A stretch of DNA of 57,948 nucleotides from an uncultured Dorea sp. (lineage in GTDB: Bacteria; Bacillota; Clostridia; Lachnospirales; Lachnospiraceae). Both the position numbers and the translations under genes were made by a program. Numbering within the stretch: the stretch's first letter is position 1; the number at the start of each line of letters is the position of its first letter. The notes under the pieces were generated by a model that did no database searches, was not told where the DNA came from, and worked only from the letters and a program-made list of their open reading frames with translations. The stretch covers positions 1 through 57,948 of the forward strand of contig CAJTVY010000019.1 of assembly GCA_910579925.1 (NCBI GenBank). The letters run 5' to 3'. This document shows positions 24,777-32,482 of the stretch, piece by piece.

Positions 24777-26276
24777 ATGGAGAACAGGAAGCCGGGAAGG
24801 AAAAGAAAGACCGGGAATGTGCAGCGCAATAACGTGAAAAAAGTAAGACCGGATAATCGCCGTTATGTGAGTATAAGAGAGCGGCGGAGGAGGAGACGGC
24901 GCAGGGTTCTGATCTGCCGGATGGTGATTCTTTGTGCGGCGCTGGCCCTGCTGATTCTGCTTGTCTCTGTGATTATGGTATCCTGCCGGCATGATAAAAA
25001 GGAAGCAAAGAAGCCAAAGGCTGAGAATACGAAGATTCTGGATGAGTATTATGCGGAATTTGCTAAGGATACGGGAGAAGTGAAGGCCGGGTTTTCAGAG
25101 TGGTTTCTTGAGAACTGCGGGGAAGAGGCGTGGAAGAAGATTTCCGGGAAGCTTAAGAAAGCAACTTTAAAGGATGAGGATTTTTATGAGGTAACCGGGA
25201 AGACGCTGCATGTGCTTTCCGACATGTATAGAGGCTGGCTGAAAGATGAACGGACAGCCGCAAGGCATCACATATACCTTAGAGACGGTGGAGAAAAGGA
25301 GGCGGCAAACCTGCTGTTTGCAGGAGACGTATGTCTGGAGGAAGATGATTTTGTGCTTGATTATTATGATCAGGTGAAGAAGCTGGATCAATGTATTTCA
25401 CCTGAGATACTCAGGCGGACCAATGCTGCAGACGTATTCCTGCTGAATCATGAATACTGCATAAGCGACAGAGGGGAGCCGCTGGAAGGTAAGTATTATA
25501 CATTCCGGGCAGATCCGAAGCGGATGAAGTTAATCGAAGAGATGGGGACGGATGTCGTATCGCTGGCCAATAATCATGTGTATGATTATGGACCAGACGC
25601 ATTATCAGACACAGTGGATCTCCTTGAACAGGCTGAGATTCCTTATGTCGGCGGAGGACGCAATATTAAAGAAGCGAAACAGCCGGTCTATTTTGTTGTA
25701 AATGGAGTTAAGGTGGGCTATGTGGCAGCTTCCCGGGCGGAGAAGACCCGCTATACCCCGCAGGCGGAGAATGATAAGCCAGGAGTGCTTCTGATGTATG
25801 AGTCCGAGGAATTGATCCAGGTGATTAAAGAAGCTTCTCTTGCGTGTGATTATCTGATCGCTTATGTACACTGGGGGACAGAGGATTCGGATCAGTTCGA
25901 AGATTATCAGCATGAGCAGGCGGAAGAATTGCTGAATAGTGGGGCAGACATGATTGTCGGCGGTCATCCGCATGTACTGCAGGGTATAGAATATATCGGC
26001 GGAAAGCCTGTAGTCTACAGTATGGGCGACTTCTGGTTTAATGAAGAGACGAAATACAACGGACTTCTGGATCTTAAGATAACCGGAAAAGGGCTAAAGG
26101 AGATGTCCTTTGTTCCATGCCAGCAGACGGAATATACGACAAGGTATCTGTCAGAAAAAGAAGAGCAGAGGGAATTGTACGATTATCTGGAAGAACTTTC
26201 GGATGGCGTGAAGATCGGAGACGATGGCGTTATCCAGGAAGAAAAGGAGAATACAGATTATAAAAGAGAGGGTTAA
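24777..26276 (+). CDS. CapA-family (PGA_cap) protein, membrane-anchored
   Basis: A 499-residue protein. It has a very basic cytoplasmic start with a run of eight Arg (about 37-44), one transmembrane helix (about 48-70), then an external domain. Residues about 175-450 carry the CapA/PgsA metallophosphatase-like motifs: LLFAGDVCLEEDDF, FLLNHEYCISD, VSLANNHVYDYG, YVHWGTEDS, VGGHPHVLQGIEY and YSMGDFWF. Family members act in poly-gamma-glutamate capsule synthesis, but many Clostridia carry stand-alone copies with unproven roles; no capB or capC is present here. A zinc dehydrogenase gene follows 3 nt later, so they are cotranscribed. GGGGGA precedes the ATG. Confidence 0.88.
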   Translation: MENRKPGRKRKTGNVQRNNVKKVRPDNRRYVSIRERRRRRRRRVLICRMVILCAALALLILLVSVIMVSCRHDKKEAKKPKAENTKILDEYYAEFAKDTGEVKAGFSEWFLENCGEEAWKKISGKLKKATLKDEDFYEVTGKTLHVLSDMYRGWLKDERTAARHHIYLRDGGEKEAANLLFAGDVCLEEDDFVLDYYDQVKKLDQCISPEILRRTNAADVFLLNHEYCISDRGEPLEGKYYTFRADPKRMKLIEEMGTDVVSLANNHVYDYGPDALSDTVDLLEQAEIPYVGGGRNIKEAKQPVYFVVNGVKVGYVAASRAEKTRYTPQAENDKPGVLLMYESEELIQVIKEASLACDYLIAYVHWGTEDSDQFEDYQHEQAEELLNSGADMIVGGHPHVLQGIEYIGGKPVVYSMGDFWFNEETKYNGLLDLKITGKGLKEMSFVPCQQTEYTTRYLSEKEEQRELYDYLEELSDGVKIGDDGVIQEEKENTDYKREG

Positions 26277-26279
26277 TGA

Positions 26280-27299
26280 ATGATAGCAGTAGTAAAAGAA
26301 CACGCAGGGCCTGGATTTGCGGTTAAGGATGTGCCTTATCCTGTTCTGCGGGAGGATGATGTGATTATTAAGGTAAGATCTGTGGGAATCTGCGGGACGG
26401 ATGGACCGATACTTGCCGGAACCAGAGAAGTTCCATGGCCGTTGATCCCAGGGCATGAGTTTGCCGGAGACGTTGTGGAGGTCGGCGCCAGGGTGAAGAA
26501 TCTGAAAGCGGGCGATCGTGTGACCCCATGTATTGTCATCGGATGCGGGGACTGTGATATGTGTATAGAGGGAAAGGAAGTACTTTGTGATAATCTGGTG
26601 GAGACAGGAATCCATGTGGACGGGGCCTTTGCAGAATATGTAAGGGTTCCGGCCAAAGTCTGCCGGAAGATGCGTGATACAACGACCTATGACCAGGGAG
26701 CTTCTGTAGATCCGATTGCCTCTGCATACCGTACCGTCAAAGCGGCCCCGGTTACTTCTAAGGATATCTGTGTTGTGTACGGGCCTGGGCCGATTGGACT
26801 GTATGCGGTGCAGCTCCTCAGGCTGCGAGGGGCAAAAAGAATCGTCTGTATTGGGACGGATGTAGATCGGGAGCGTCTGAAGCTTGCGAAGGAGCTGGGA
26901 GCGGACGTTACGATTAACGCTTCGGCAGAGGATCCGGTAGAACGAGTGAGCGAGATTACCGGCGGACGTATGGCCGATTATGTGCAGGACTGCGTCGGTG
27001 TTCCCGGCATTCCTCTTGCGGCTCTGGATATGCTGAAAAAAGGGGGCGTATATGCGGTTACAGGACTTTACCACAGTCTGCCGCAGGTGGATCTTGGAAA
27101 GGTGGTAAGACGCGAGATCAGGATTTACGGTACGATCTGCTATACGAGGCAGGAGTTTGAGGAGTGCCTGGATTTTGTAGAGGATGGGCGGGTAAAGGTG
27201 GAGCCGCTGATTACGCACCATTTTCCTTTGAAAGAAATGGAGCAGGCATTTGCAGTGATGCAGTCTAAGCAGTGCATGAAGATTATGATGCACCCTTGA
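26280..27299 (+). CDS. Zinc-dependent medium-chain alcohol/polyol dehydrogenase
   Basis: A 339-residue MDR-family dehydrogenase. Catalytic zinc ligands are in GICGTDG (Cys about 38) and GHEFAGDVVEVG (His and Glu about 60). The structural zinc loop is CGDCDMCIEGKEVLC. The NAD(P) fold shows VYGPGPIGLYAVQLLR and IVCIGTDVDRERL. It resembles the galactitol-1-phosphate or sorbitol/threonine dehydrogenase group; the substrate cannot be read from sequence. The gene lies 3 nt after the CapA-like gene and ends at a strong terminator. Confidence 0.9.
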   Translation: MIAVVKEHAGPGFAVKDVPYPVLREDDVIIKVRSVGICGTDGPILAGTREVPWPLIPGHEFAGDVVEVGARVKNLKAGDRVTPCIVIGCGDCDMCIEGKEVLCDNLVETGIHVDGAFAEYVRVPAKVCRKMRDTTTYDQGASVDPIASAYRTVKAAPVTSKDICVVYGPGPIGLYAVQLLRLRGAKRIVCIGTDVDRERLKLAKELGADVTINASAEDPVERVSEITGGRMADYVQDCVGVPGIPLAALDMLKKGGVYAVTGLYHSLPQVDLGKVVRREIRIYGTICYTRQEFEECLDFVEDGRVKVEPLITHHFPLKEMEQAFAVMQSKQCMKIMMHP

Positions 27300-27341
27300 T
27301 ATAGACAGAGTATCATTCACCTTTCATCAAAATAACATGCC

Positions 27342-27376
27342 TGAATCATAGGGGGAAACTTTTTACCCCGGCATCA
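27342..27376 (+). repeat. Dispersed palindromic repeat, copy A
   Basis: An imperfect hairpin whose arms contain GGGGGAAA and TTTTTACCCC and which ends in CCGGCATCA. It shares its arm and end sequence with copies B (27941-28033) and C (29114-29153). Confidence 0.6.
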
Positions 27377-27416
27377 AGGATATTTCCCTAAGAAGCGAGG
27401 GAAATATCCTTTTTAA
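27376..27416 (+). terminator. Terminator after the dehydrogenase gene
   Basis: AAGGATATTTCCCT pairs perfectly with AGGGAAATATCCTT around an 8-nt loop, followed by TTTT. It closes the CapA-dehydrogenase unit. Confidence 0.92.
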
Positions 27417-27571
27417 TATAGGGAACTTTGTTTCCGATATCTAAAAAACTTTCGGAGTATGCACACTAGTTGTTTATCGTGATAAAAAATCTGGATGTGG
27501 AGATTGTTGTACACCCACTTTGTTAAAATGATAGAGAACTTAGAAAAACACAGAAACAGGAGGTGCATAGT

Positions 27572-27676
27572 ATGAAGGGTTATTTTGTAGCAGATGGTTA
27601 TATGGGATACGTGAATGGAAGCTATCTTCTGTTTGCTGATGAAAGAGATTATCGTGAATTTCTGGAGGAAGAATAA
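27572..27676 (+). CDS. Small hypothetical protein (34 residues)
   Basis: A 34-codon frame with an excellent ribosome site (AGGAGGTG, 9 nt before the ATG). It begins MKGYFVADGYMGYVNG and ends EFLEEE, rich in Tyr, Gly and acidic residues. Its TAA overlaps the ATG of the next gene by one base, so both are probably translated together. I do not recognise a family. Confidence rests on the ribosome site and the coupling. Confidence 0.65.
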   Translation: MKGYFVADGYMGYVNGSYLLFADERDYREFLEEE

Positions 27677-27900
27677 TGAGAGAGGTCATTGGTTCAGTAT
27701 ATGATTATAGATGCGGACAGGATATAAATATGTTTGGGCAGGTAGTGGGCTTTCTGTTCCGGCCGGAGCCGGACGGAGAGGAGAAGACAGAATTTGAATT
27801 GTCCGGTCTGATTGCTGAGGAACTAGAAGTAATGGGACGGAAAGAACGGCAGGCAGTGATGAGAAGGGCAGGGCTGAACCCAGACCAGTATGATTTCTGA
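27676..27900 (+). CDS. Small hypothetical protein (74 residues)
   Basis: A 74-residue soluble protein, MREVIGSVYDYRCGQD at the start and a charged C-terminal half (EELEVMGRKERQAVMRRAG). It is coupled to the 34-residue gene by a one-base stop/start overlap. No membrane segment or known motif is visible. The same-strand pair has its own leader after the upstream terminator. Function unknown. Confidence 0.65.
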   Translation: MREVIGSVYDYRCGQDINMFGQVVGFLFRPEPDGEEKTEFELSGLIAEELEVMGRKERQAVMRRAGLNPDQYDF

Positions 27901-27940
27901 TTTTCCTGCGTGCCCTTGGGGCTGGTGAAAAAGAATGTTA

Positions 27941-28033
27941 TGATGTTGGGGACAAAAGGTATTTTTACGGGTCCCCAAAGTCATGTTTATTCATGCAAGC
28001 ATGAATCACATGACCTTTTGACCCTGGCATCAT
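27941..28033 (+). repeat. Dispersed palindromic repeat, copy B (large hairpin)
   Basis: Outer arms GGGGACAAAAGGT (27948-27960) and ACCTTTTGACCC (28013-28024), continuing to TGATG and CATCA at the ends, enclose an inner stem GTCATG/CATGAC with ATTCATG/CATGAAT around a CAAG loop. It ends CCTGGCATCAT, like copies A and C. It sits between the small-gene pair and the WYL regulator. Confidence 0.7.
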
Positions 28034-28095
28034 GTTATAATGTGAGATAAGCTATCATTATAAAAAAGATAAGTTACATGGAGGAAGATGGAAAC

Positions 28096-29076
28096 ATGGC
28101 TGTTTCACAGGTAAAACTAAGAACGTTATACATCATGAAGATTCTTCGGGAGAAGACGGATGAGAAGCATACTATGTCGGCAGCGGATATTGACAAAGCT
28201 TTGCATGGTTTTGGAATGTCGGCAGACCGGCGGACTGTATATAATGATATTGAGACGTTAAGGGAATTCGGGATGGATGTTCTGCAGACAAAGGGAACCA
28301 ACGGCGGTTATTATGTGGGAAGCCGCAAATTTGAACTTCCGGAACTGAAACTTCTGGTGGATGCGGTACAGGCGTCAAAGTTTATCAGCCGGAAGAAGTC
28401 GGAGGAACTGATTCGAAAGCTGGAAGGGCTGGCAAGCGAATATGAGGCCAGACAGCTTCAGAGAAATGTTTTCATCTATAACCGTCCAAAGACCGGCAAC
28501 GAGACAATCTACTATAATGTGGATCAGATACATACCGCCATACTGGAAAACCGACAGATTCAGTATCAGTATGGGGAATGGACGGTGAAAAAGGAACTCA
28601 GGCCAAAGAAAGCAGGAGCCATATATACGGTCAGTCCCTGGTCGCTGACCTGGGATGATGCGAATTATTATCTGATCGCTTATGATGATGATGCGGACTG
28701 TATGAAACATTACCGGGTGGACAAGATGCAGCGGACAAGTGTGACAGATCGGGAACGCGTCGGAGAGGAGCAATTTCAGGACTTTGATCTGGTGGAATTC
28801 TCCAAGAAGACCTTCTCCATGTATGGCGGACATGATGAGGAAGTTACCCTTCAGTGTGGAAATGAACTGATCGGGGTTATTCTGGACAGGTTTGGAACAG
28901 ACGTGATGATCGTACCCATGACGGACGGATGGTTCCGGGTGCGAGTGCTGGTTGCGGTCAGCCCGCAGTTCTTTGGCTGGGTGACAGGAATTGGCGGAAG
29001 GCTTAGGATTGCCGGGCCTGCCGGGGTGCAAAAGGAGTATGTCGGATATCTGAAAGGGATTATGGAAGGGTATTAA
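28096..29076 (+). CDS. HTH-WYL transcriptional regulator
   Basis: A 326-residue regulator: an N-terminal winged helix-turn-helix (about 5-65; DRRTVYNDIETLREFGMDV, NGGYYVG), a WYL domain (about 135-225; SPWSLTWDDANYYLIAYDDD, HYRVDKM) and a C-terminal WCX-type extension. WYL domains sense ligands, often nucleic acids or second messengers. The start at 28096 is chosen because GGAGGA lies 10 nt upstream, while an in-frame ATG at 28078 has no ribosome site. It lies before the polysaccharide locus but is separated by a terminator and a palindromic repeat. Target unknown. Confidence 0.9.
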   Translation: MAVSQVKLRTLYIMKILREKTDEKHTMSAADIDKALHGFGMSADRRTVYNDIETLREFGMDVLQTKGTNGGYYVGSRKFELPELKLLVDAVQASKFISRKKSEELIRKLEGLASEYEARQLQRNVFIYNRPKTGNETIYYNVDQIHTAILENRQIQYQYGEWTVKKELRPKKAGAIYTVSPWSLTWDDANYYLIAYDDDADCMKHYRVDKMQRTSVTDRERVGEEQFQDFDLVEFSKKTFSMYGGHDEEVTLQCGNELIGVILDRFGTDVMIVPMTDGWFRVRVLVAVSPQFFGWVTGIGGRLRIAGPAGVQKEYVGYLKGIMEGY

Positions 29077-29113
29077 AAAGATATCAGCAAACAATTTATA
29101 TGGAAATAATAAC

Positions 29114-29153
29114 ATGATACCAGGGGCAAAATACTTTTTGCACCCGGCATCAT
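29114..29153 (+). repeat. Dispersed palindromic repeat, copy C
   Basis: An imperfect hairpin from ATGATACCAGGGGCAAAA to TTTTTGCACCCGGCATCAT with a 3-nt centre. The ends (ATGAT / ATCAT) and arms match copies A and B. Confidence 0.7.
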
Positions 29154-29166
29154 AATATTGGGGAAC

Positions 29167-29207
29167 AAAAAGAATTCGCAGAGTAACTTACTCTGCGAAT
29201 TCTTTTT
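29167..29207 (+). terminator. Bidirectional terminator with perfect 20-bp arms
   Basis: AAAAAGAATTCGCAGAGTAA (29167-29186) pairs perfectly with 29188-29207 around a single C, with A5 on one side and T5 on the other. It ends the WYL gene. The central 25 bp recur in altered form at 29374-29398. The stretch 29208-29373 is AT-rich leader with a possible -35 TTGACA (29306-29311) but a poor -10; no gene is seen. Confidence 0.88.
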
Positions 29208-29373
29208 AAATAGCACATCTATTATAACTATCTGAAGCAAATAATTCAATACCTAAATTACTTTTGTATAAATAAGTAGAACCAGATATGTAACAAAATG
29301 GAAGATTGACAGCAAATAGTCAGATTATTTGTCTGAATATACAAATGTATGTTCTGGATTTTGGGATAAAATT

Positions 29374-29398
29374 TTCGCAGAGTAAGTTACTCCACGAA
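29374..29398 (+). promoter_or_regulatory. Palindrome in the leader of the polysaccharide operon
   Basis: A 25-bp near-perfect palindrome (10 of 12 pairs) differing at only three positions from the core of the terminator at 29167-29207. It ends a few bases before the antiterminator reading frame and lacks a T tract. It may be an operator or an RNA hairpin recognised by the antiterminator (inference). Confidence 0.5.
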
Positions 29399-29453
29399 AG
29401 AAGGGATTACTATCTGGTATATACTAACCTGCCGGAAGCAGGAGGAGAGACAA

Positions 29454-29897
29454 ATGTTAGATTCCTGTAGAAAGCGATTGTCTGCAGGAGTGTCAGCGGA
29501 CGCATTTATTTTAACCTATGACCGTCTGCGCCGTTATCAAGGAGAATGGCATCTGGAAAAAGACATTTTATTTCCAAATAAAATATTTTTGGAAAGCAGG
29601 GATGCGGAAACGTTGAAGAGAGAACTGGGGCGGTGGCGCGATAAGGAGACTGGACTGATTCCAGTCAATGGTCAGGATGAAACGTTCCTAAAGAATCTGT
29701 GCGGAGAGGAAAGACATTTGAAAATGTCCAGAGGCGTAATCCGAAAGGGATCCCCTGAAATTACAGAGGGGCCCCTTAGAGGAAATGAGAACCGGATCTG
29801 TAAGATTGACCGGCATAAGCGTCTTGCCCGGTTAGGATTCACCGGACGTGAACTGGGAAATGTCTGGGCGGGTCTGGAGATCCATGAAAAGGAATAA
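29454..29897 (+). CDS. NusG-like (LoaP-type) processive antiterminator
   Basis: A 147-residue NusG-family protein: an NGN domain (AFILTYDRLRRYQGEWH, ILFPNKIFLES) and a KOW domain (MSRGVIRKGSPEITEGPLRG, KIDRHKRLARLGF) typical of LoaP/UpxY regulators. These bind elongating RNA polymerase and let it read through terminators of long surface-polysaccharide or secondary-metabolite operons. The ATG used here has GGAGGAG 7 nt upstream. However, the same frame extends upstream to Trp at 29415 and reads WYILTCRKQEERQ, exactly the conserved first strand of the NGN domain, with no ATG, GTG or TTG available; ATC at 29412 sits 6 nt after AAGGG. The true start may therefore be a rare codon. It heads the polysaccharide operon. 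Confidence 0.85.
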   Translation: MLDSCRKRLSAGVSADAFILTYDRLRRYQGEWHLEKDILFPNKIFLESRDAETLKRELGRWRDKETGLIPVNGQDETFLKNLCGEERHLKMSRGVIRKGSPEITEGPLRGNENRICKIDRHKRLARLGFTGRELGNVWAGLEIHEKE

Positions 29898-29952
29898 GGC
29901 TGACAGAGAGTCCTGGCTGGATCGGATTCTGCGACAGATAGGAGGAATCGTT

Positions 29953-31155
29953 ATGAAGGTATCTTTTTCACCGCCGGATATGTCTTTGCTTGAAATACAG
30001 GAAGTAAATGAAGCGATCCGTTCCGGGTGGATTACCACTGGACCAAAGACCAAAGAATTTGAAGATAAGATTGCAGATTATTGTACTGTGAACCGTGCGG
30101 TCTGTCTTAATTCACAGACTGCTTGCGCAGAAATGGCGCTTAGACTGCTGGGGATTGGTAAAGGGGATGAAGTGATTGTGCCGGCCTATACCTATACGGC
30201 ATCCGCCTCGGTCGTATGTCATGTAGGAGCGAAACTGGTAATGGTGGACGTGCAGAGAGACAGTCTGGAAATGGATTATGAAGAATTAGAAAAGGCAGTG
30301 ACAGAGAAGACAAAGGTAATCATTCCTGTCGACCTGGGAGGAATCCCCTGTGATTACAACCGGATTTATTCCATTATCGAAAGCAAGAAGCCTCTGTTTC
30401 AACCTTCTAATAAAATCCAGGAAGCGATTGGCAGAATTATCGTATGTGCGGATACCGCTCACTCTTTTGGCGCAGTATGGCGCGGAAAAAAGACGGGCAG
30501 TATTGCAGACTTTTCAAGTTTCAGTTTTCACGCCGTTAAGAATCTTACCACGGCAGAAGGCGGCGCTCTGACCTGGAGAAGTATATCCGGTATAGATGAT
30601 GAAGAGATTTATCGTCAATTACAATTGCTGTCACTGCATGGCCAGTCAAAGGATGCGCTTTCCAAAAACCAGCCCGGCGCCTGGGAATACGATGTGGAAG
30701 GTCCCTGGTATAAGTGCAATATGACCGATATTATGGCGGGAATCGGACTGGCACAGTTAAAAAGATATAATGGAATTTTAGCAAGAAGAAAAGAGATTAT
30801 TGAAAGATATGACAAGGCGTTTAGGCCATTGGGAATAGAGACTCTGAGACATTATTGCAAGGAATATCAGTCGTCCGGCCATCTGTATATTACCCGGGTG
30901 CCGCAGGCATCCTTAGAGCAGCGGCAGGAAATCATCGTAAAGATGGCAGAAGAGGGAATTGCAGTCAATGTACATTATAAACCATTGCCAATGATGACCG
31001 GATACAAAAAAATCGGATTTGACATCAGAGATTATCCGAATGCTTATCTGCAGTTTGTAAATGAAATTACACTGCCGCTGCATACCAGGCTGACGGATGA
31101 AGAGATTGATTATGTCATTGCCAGCTACAGCAGAATTGTAAAAGATTATAGGTAA
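29953..31155 (+). CDS. DegT/DnrJ/EryC1 nucleotide-sugar aminotransferase
   Basis: A 400-residue PLP-dependent aminotransferase. The N-terminal part has FSPPDMSLLEIQEV and SGWITTGPKTKEFE; the cofactor-binding Asp lies in ICADTAHSFGA-like sequence (CADTAHSFGA) and the Schiff-base Lys in SFHAVKNLTTAEGG. The C-terminal NVHYKPLP motif is typical. Such enzymes make amino-sugars on UDP or dTDP carriers for surface glycans. The start is chosen at 29953 because GGAGGAATCGTT precedes it; earlier ATGs in frame overlap the antiterminator gene and lack a site. The loop about residues 130-150 is longer than usual. Position next to the initiating transferase suggests it makes the first or second sugar. Confidence 0.92.
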   Translation: MKVSFSPPDMSLLEIQEVNEAIRSGWITTGPKTKEFEDKIADYCTVNRAVCLNSQTACAEMALRLLGIGKGDEVIVPAYTYTASASVVCHVGAKLVMVDVQRDSLEMDYEELEKAVTEKTKVIIPVDLGGIPCDYNRIYSIIESKKPLFQPSNKIQEAIGRIIVCADTAHSFGAVWRGKKTGSIADFSSFSFHAVKNLTTAEGGALTWRSISGIDDEEIYRQLQLLSLHGQSKDALSKNQPGAWEYDVEGPWYKCNMTDIMAGIGLAQLKRYNGILARRKEIIERYDKAFRPLGIETLRHYCKEYQSSGHLYITRVPQASLEQRQEIIVKMAEEGIAVNVHYKPLPMMTGYKKIGFDIRDYPNAYLQFVNEITLPLHTRLTDEEIDYVIASYSRIVKDYR

Positions 31156-31178
31156 GCTGGCGTAGAAGAGGAACGGAT

Positions 31179-31862
31179 ATGTGGAAAAGGTGGGAAGATC
31201 TGCCCCGTTTTATGCAGACGGCTGCAGTGCGTCCATACTATGAGATATTACGAAGAAAAAAATTAAGTCTTGCGGTAAAAAGAGGCGCAGACTTTATTCT
31301 TGCAGTTGTCATGCTTCTTATTTTGCTGCCAGTTATGGCTTTGATATCCATAGCCATTGCCGTGGATTCCCGGGGCGGAATTTTTTTTCGACAGGAAAGA
31401 GTCACACAATATGGCAGGAAATTCCGTATATTAAAATTTCGTACAATGGTAGTCAATGCGGAGAAACTTGGAGCAAAAGTGACGGTTTCAAATGACCGCC
31501 GTGTAACGAAGATTGGAAAAATATTACGCAGGTACAGGCTTGATGAACTGCCGCAGCTAATTAATATTATCCTGGGCGACATGAGTTTCTGCGGAACACG
31601 GCCCGAGATACCAAGATTCGTTTATGGGTATTCACAGGAAATGATGGCTACATTGTTATTGCCGGCCGGGGTTACGAGCGAAGCCTGCATAAAGTATAGG
31701 GATGAAGAAAGATTATTAGAGTCCGCCGACTGCGCAGACGAAATTTACGTTGATCGGATACTTCCTGAGAAAATGAAATATAATCTGGAAAGCATCAGAG
31801 AGTTTGGGTTGTTAAGAGAATTTATAACAATCGTAAAGACCGGATTTGCGGTTATGAGGTGA
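31179..31862 (+). CDS. Initiating undecaprenyl-phosphate sugar transferase
   Basis: A 227-residue member of the bacterial sugar transferase family (WcaJ/PglC type). A re-entrant hydrophobic helix (FILAVVMLLILLPVMALI, about 40-60) precedes the catalytic region: FFRQERVTQYGRKFRILKFRTM, RVTKIGKILRRYRLDELPQ and LGDMSFCGTRPE. It transfers a sugar-1-phosphate to the lipid carrier at the inner face of the membrane, starting each repeat unit. It has only the core domain, like PglC. GAGGAA precedes the ATG. The next gene starts directly at its stop. Confidence 0.93.
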   Translation: MWKRWEDLPRFMQTAAVRPYYEILRRKKLSLAVKRGADFILAVVMLLILLPVMALISIAIAVDSRGGIFFRQERVTQYGRKFRILKFRTMVVNAEKLGAKVTVSNDRRVTKIGKILRRYRLDELPQLINIILGDMSFCGTRPEIPRFVYGYSQEMMATLLLPAGVTSEACIKYRDEERLLESADCADEIYVDRILPEKMKYNLESIREFGLLREFITIVKTGFAVMR

Positions 31863-32468
31863 ATGGACGTGAAGGTTACGCTTCTAAAAAATAGAAAAAG
31901 AGCGGTAGAAGTGGTCGACGTACATATGCAGTCTTTTACCGGATTCTTTTTAACCTTTTTAGGCAGAGGGTTTTTAAGACAATTATATCAGGGATTTATA
32001 GAACATAACAGATCAGGGATTCTTGCGGCGGTGGGCGACAATAACAGGATTATCGGATTTCTGGCTTACTCGGAGGATCTGAGCGGTTTTTATCAGTATC
32101 TGATTAAAAAGCATTTATTAGCATTTTCATGGTACGCATTTCTGGGATTTCTGCGCAATCCCAGAATCTGTTTCCGGCTGTTTGGGGCATTCTTTTATTC
32201 CAGAGAAGCAAAACGGCAGGAAGCATATATGGAATTGTCCTCCCTGGGCGTACTGCCGGATCTGGAAGGAGCAGGCGTAGGGAGCCGGCTTATCGAGGGG
32301 TTAAAGAAAAAGGCGGAAGGCGGGAAGTCTCAGTATATCAAGCTGGAAACGGATTCTGTAAATAATGAACGGGTCAATCAATTTTATGTGAAAAACGGAT
32401 TCATACTGGATCATTCGTATCTGACGCGGGAAGGCCGCAAAATGAACGAGTATAGATTCTGGTTATAG
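31863..32468 (+). CDS. GNAT-family N-acetyltransferase
   Basis: A 201-residue acetyltransferase. The acetyl-CoA loop is in LEGAGVGSRLIEGLKKKA (about 137-155), preceded by YMELSSLGVLPDL, and the C-terminal NERVNQFYVKNGFIL strand-helix is characteristic. An N-terminal part with FTGFFLTFLGRGFLRQLY is typical of GNATs in polysaccharide clusters. Acting on an amino-sugar produced by the adjacent DegT enzyme is a reasonable inference. The ATG begins right after the previous TGA, so it is translationally coupled. Confidence 0.87.
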   Translation: MDVKVTLLKNRKRAVEVVDVHMQSFTGFFLTFLGRGFLRQLYQGFIEHNRSGILAAVGDNNRIIGFLAYSEDLSGFYQYLIKKHLLAFSWYAFLGFLRNPRICFRLFGAFFYSREAKRQEAYMELSSLGVLPDLEGAGVGSRLIEGLKKKAEGGKSQYIKLETDSVNNERVNQFYVKNGFILDHSYLTREGRKMNEYRFWL

Positions 32469-32482
32469 ACGGGGGCGTTTGG

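Noticed and set aside
24536..24832. A 98-residue plus-strand frame between the short peptidase and CapA-like genes
   Set aside because: It overlaps both genes, lacks a usable ribosome site and has low-complexity composition.
26151..27320. A 389-residue open frame on the minus strand opposite the dehydrogenase gene
   Set aside because: It mirrors the real gene in another frame, has no ribosome site, and its composition (many His, Arg, Leu) is typical of antisense frames; the plus-strand MDR motifs are unequivocal.
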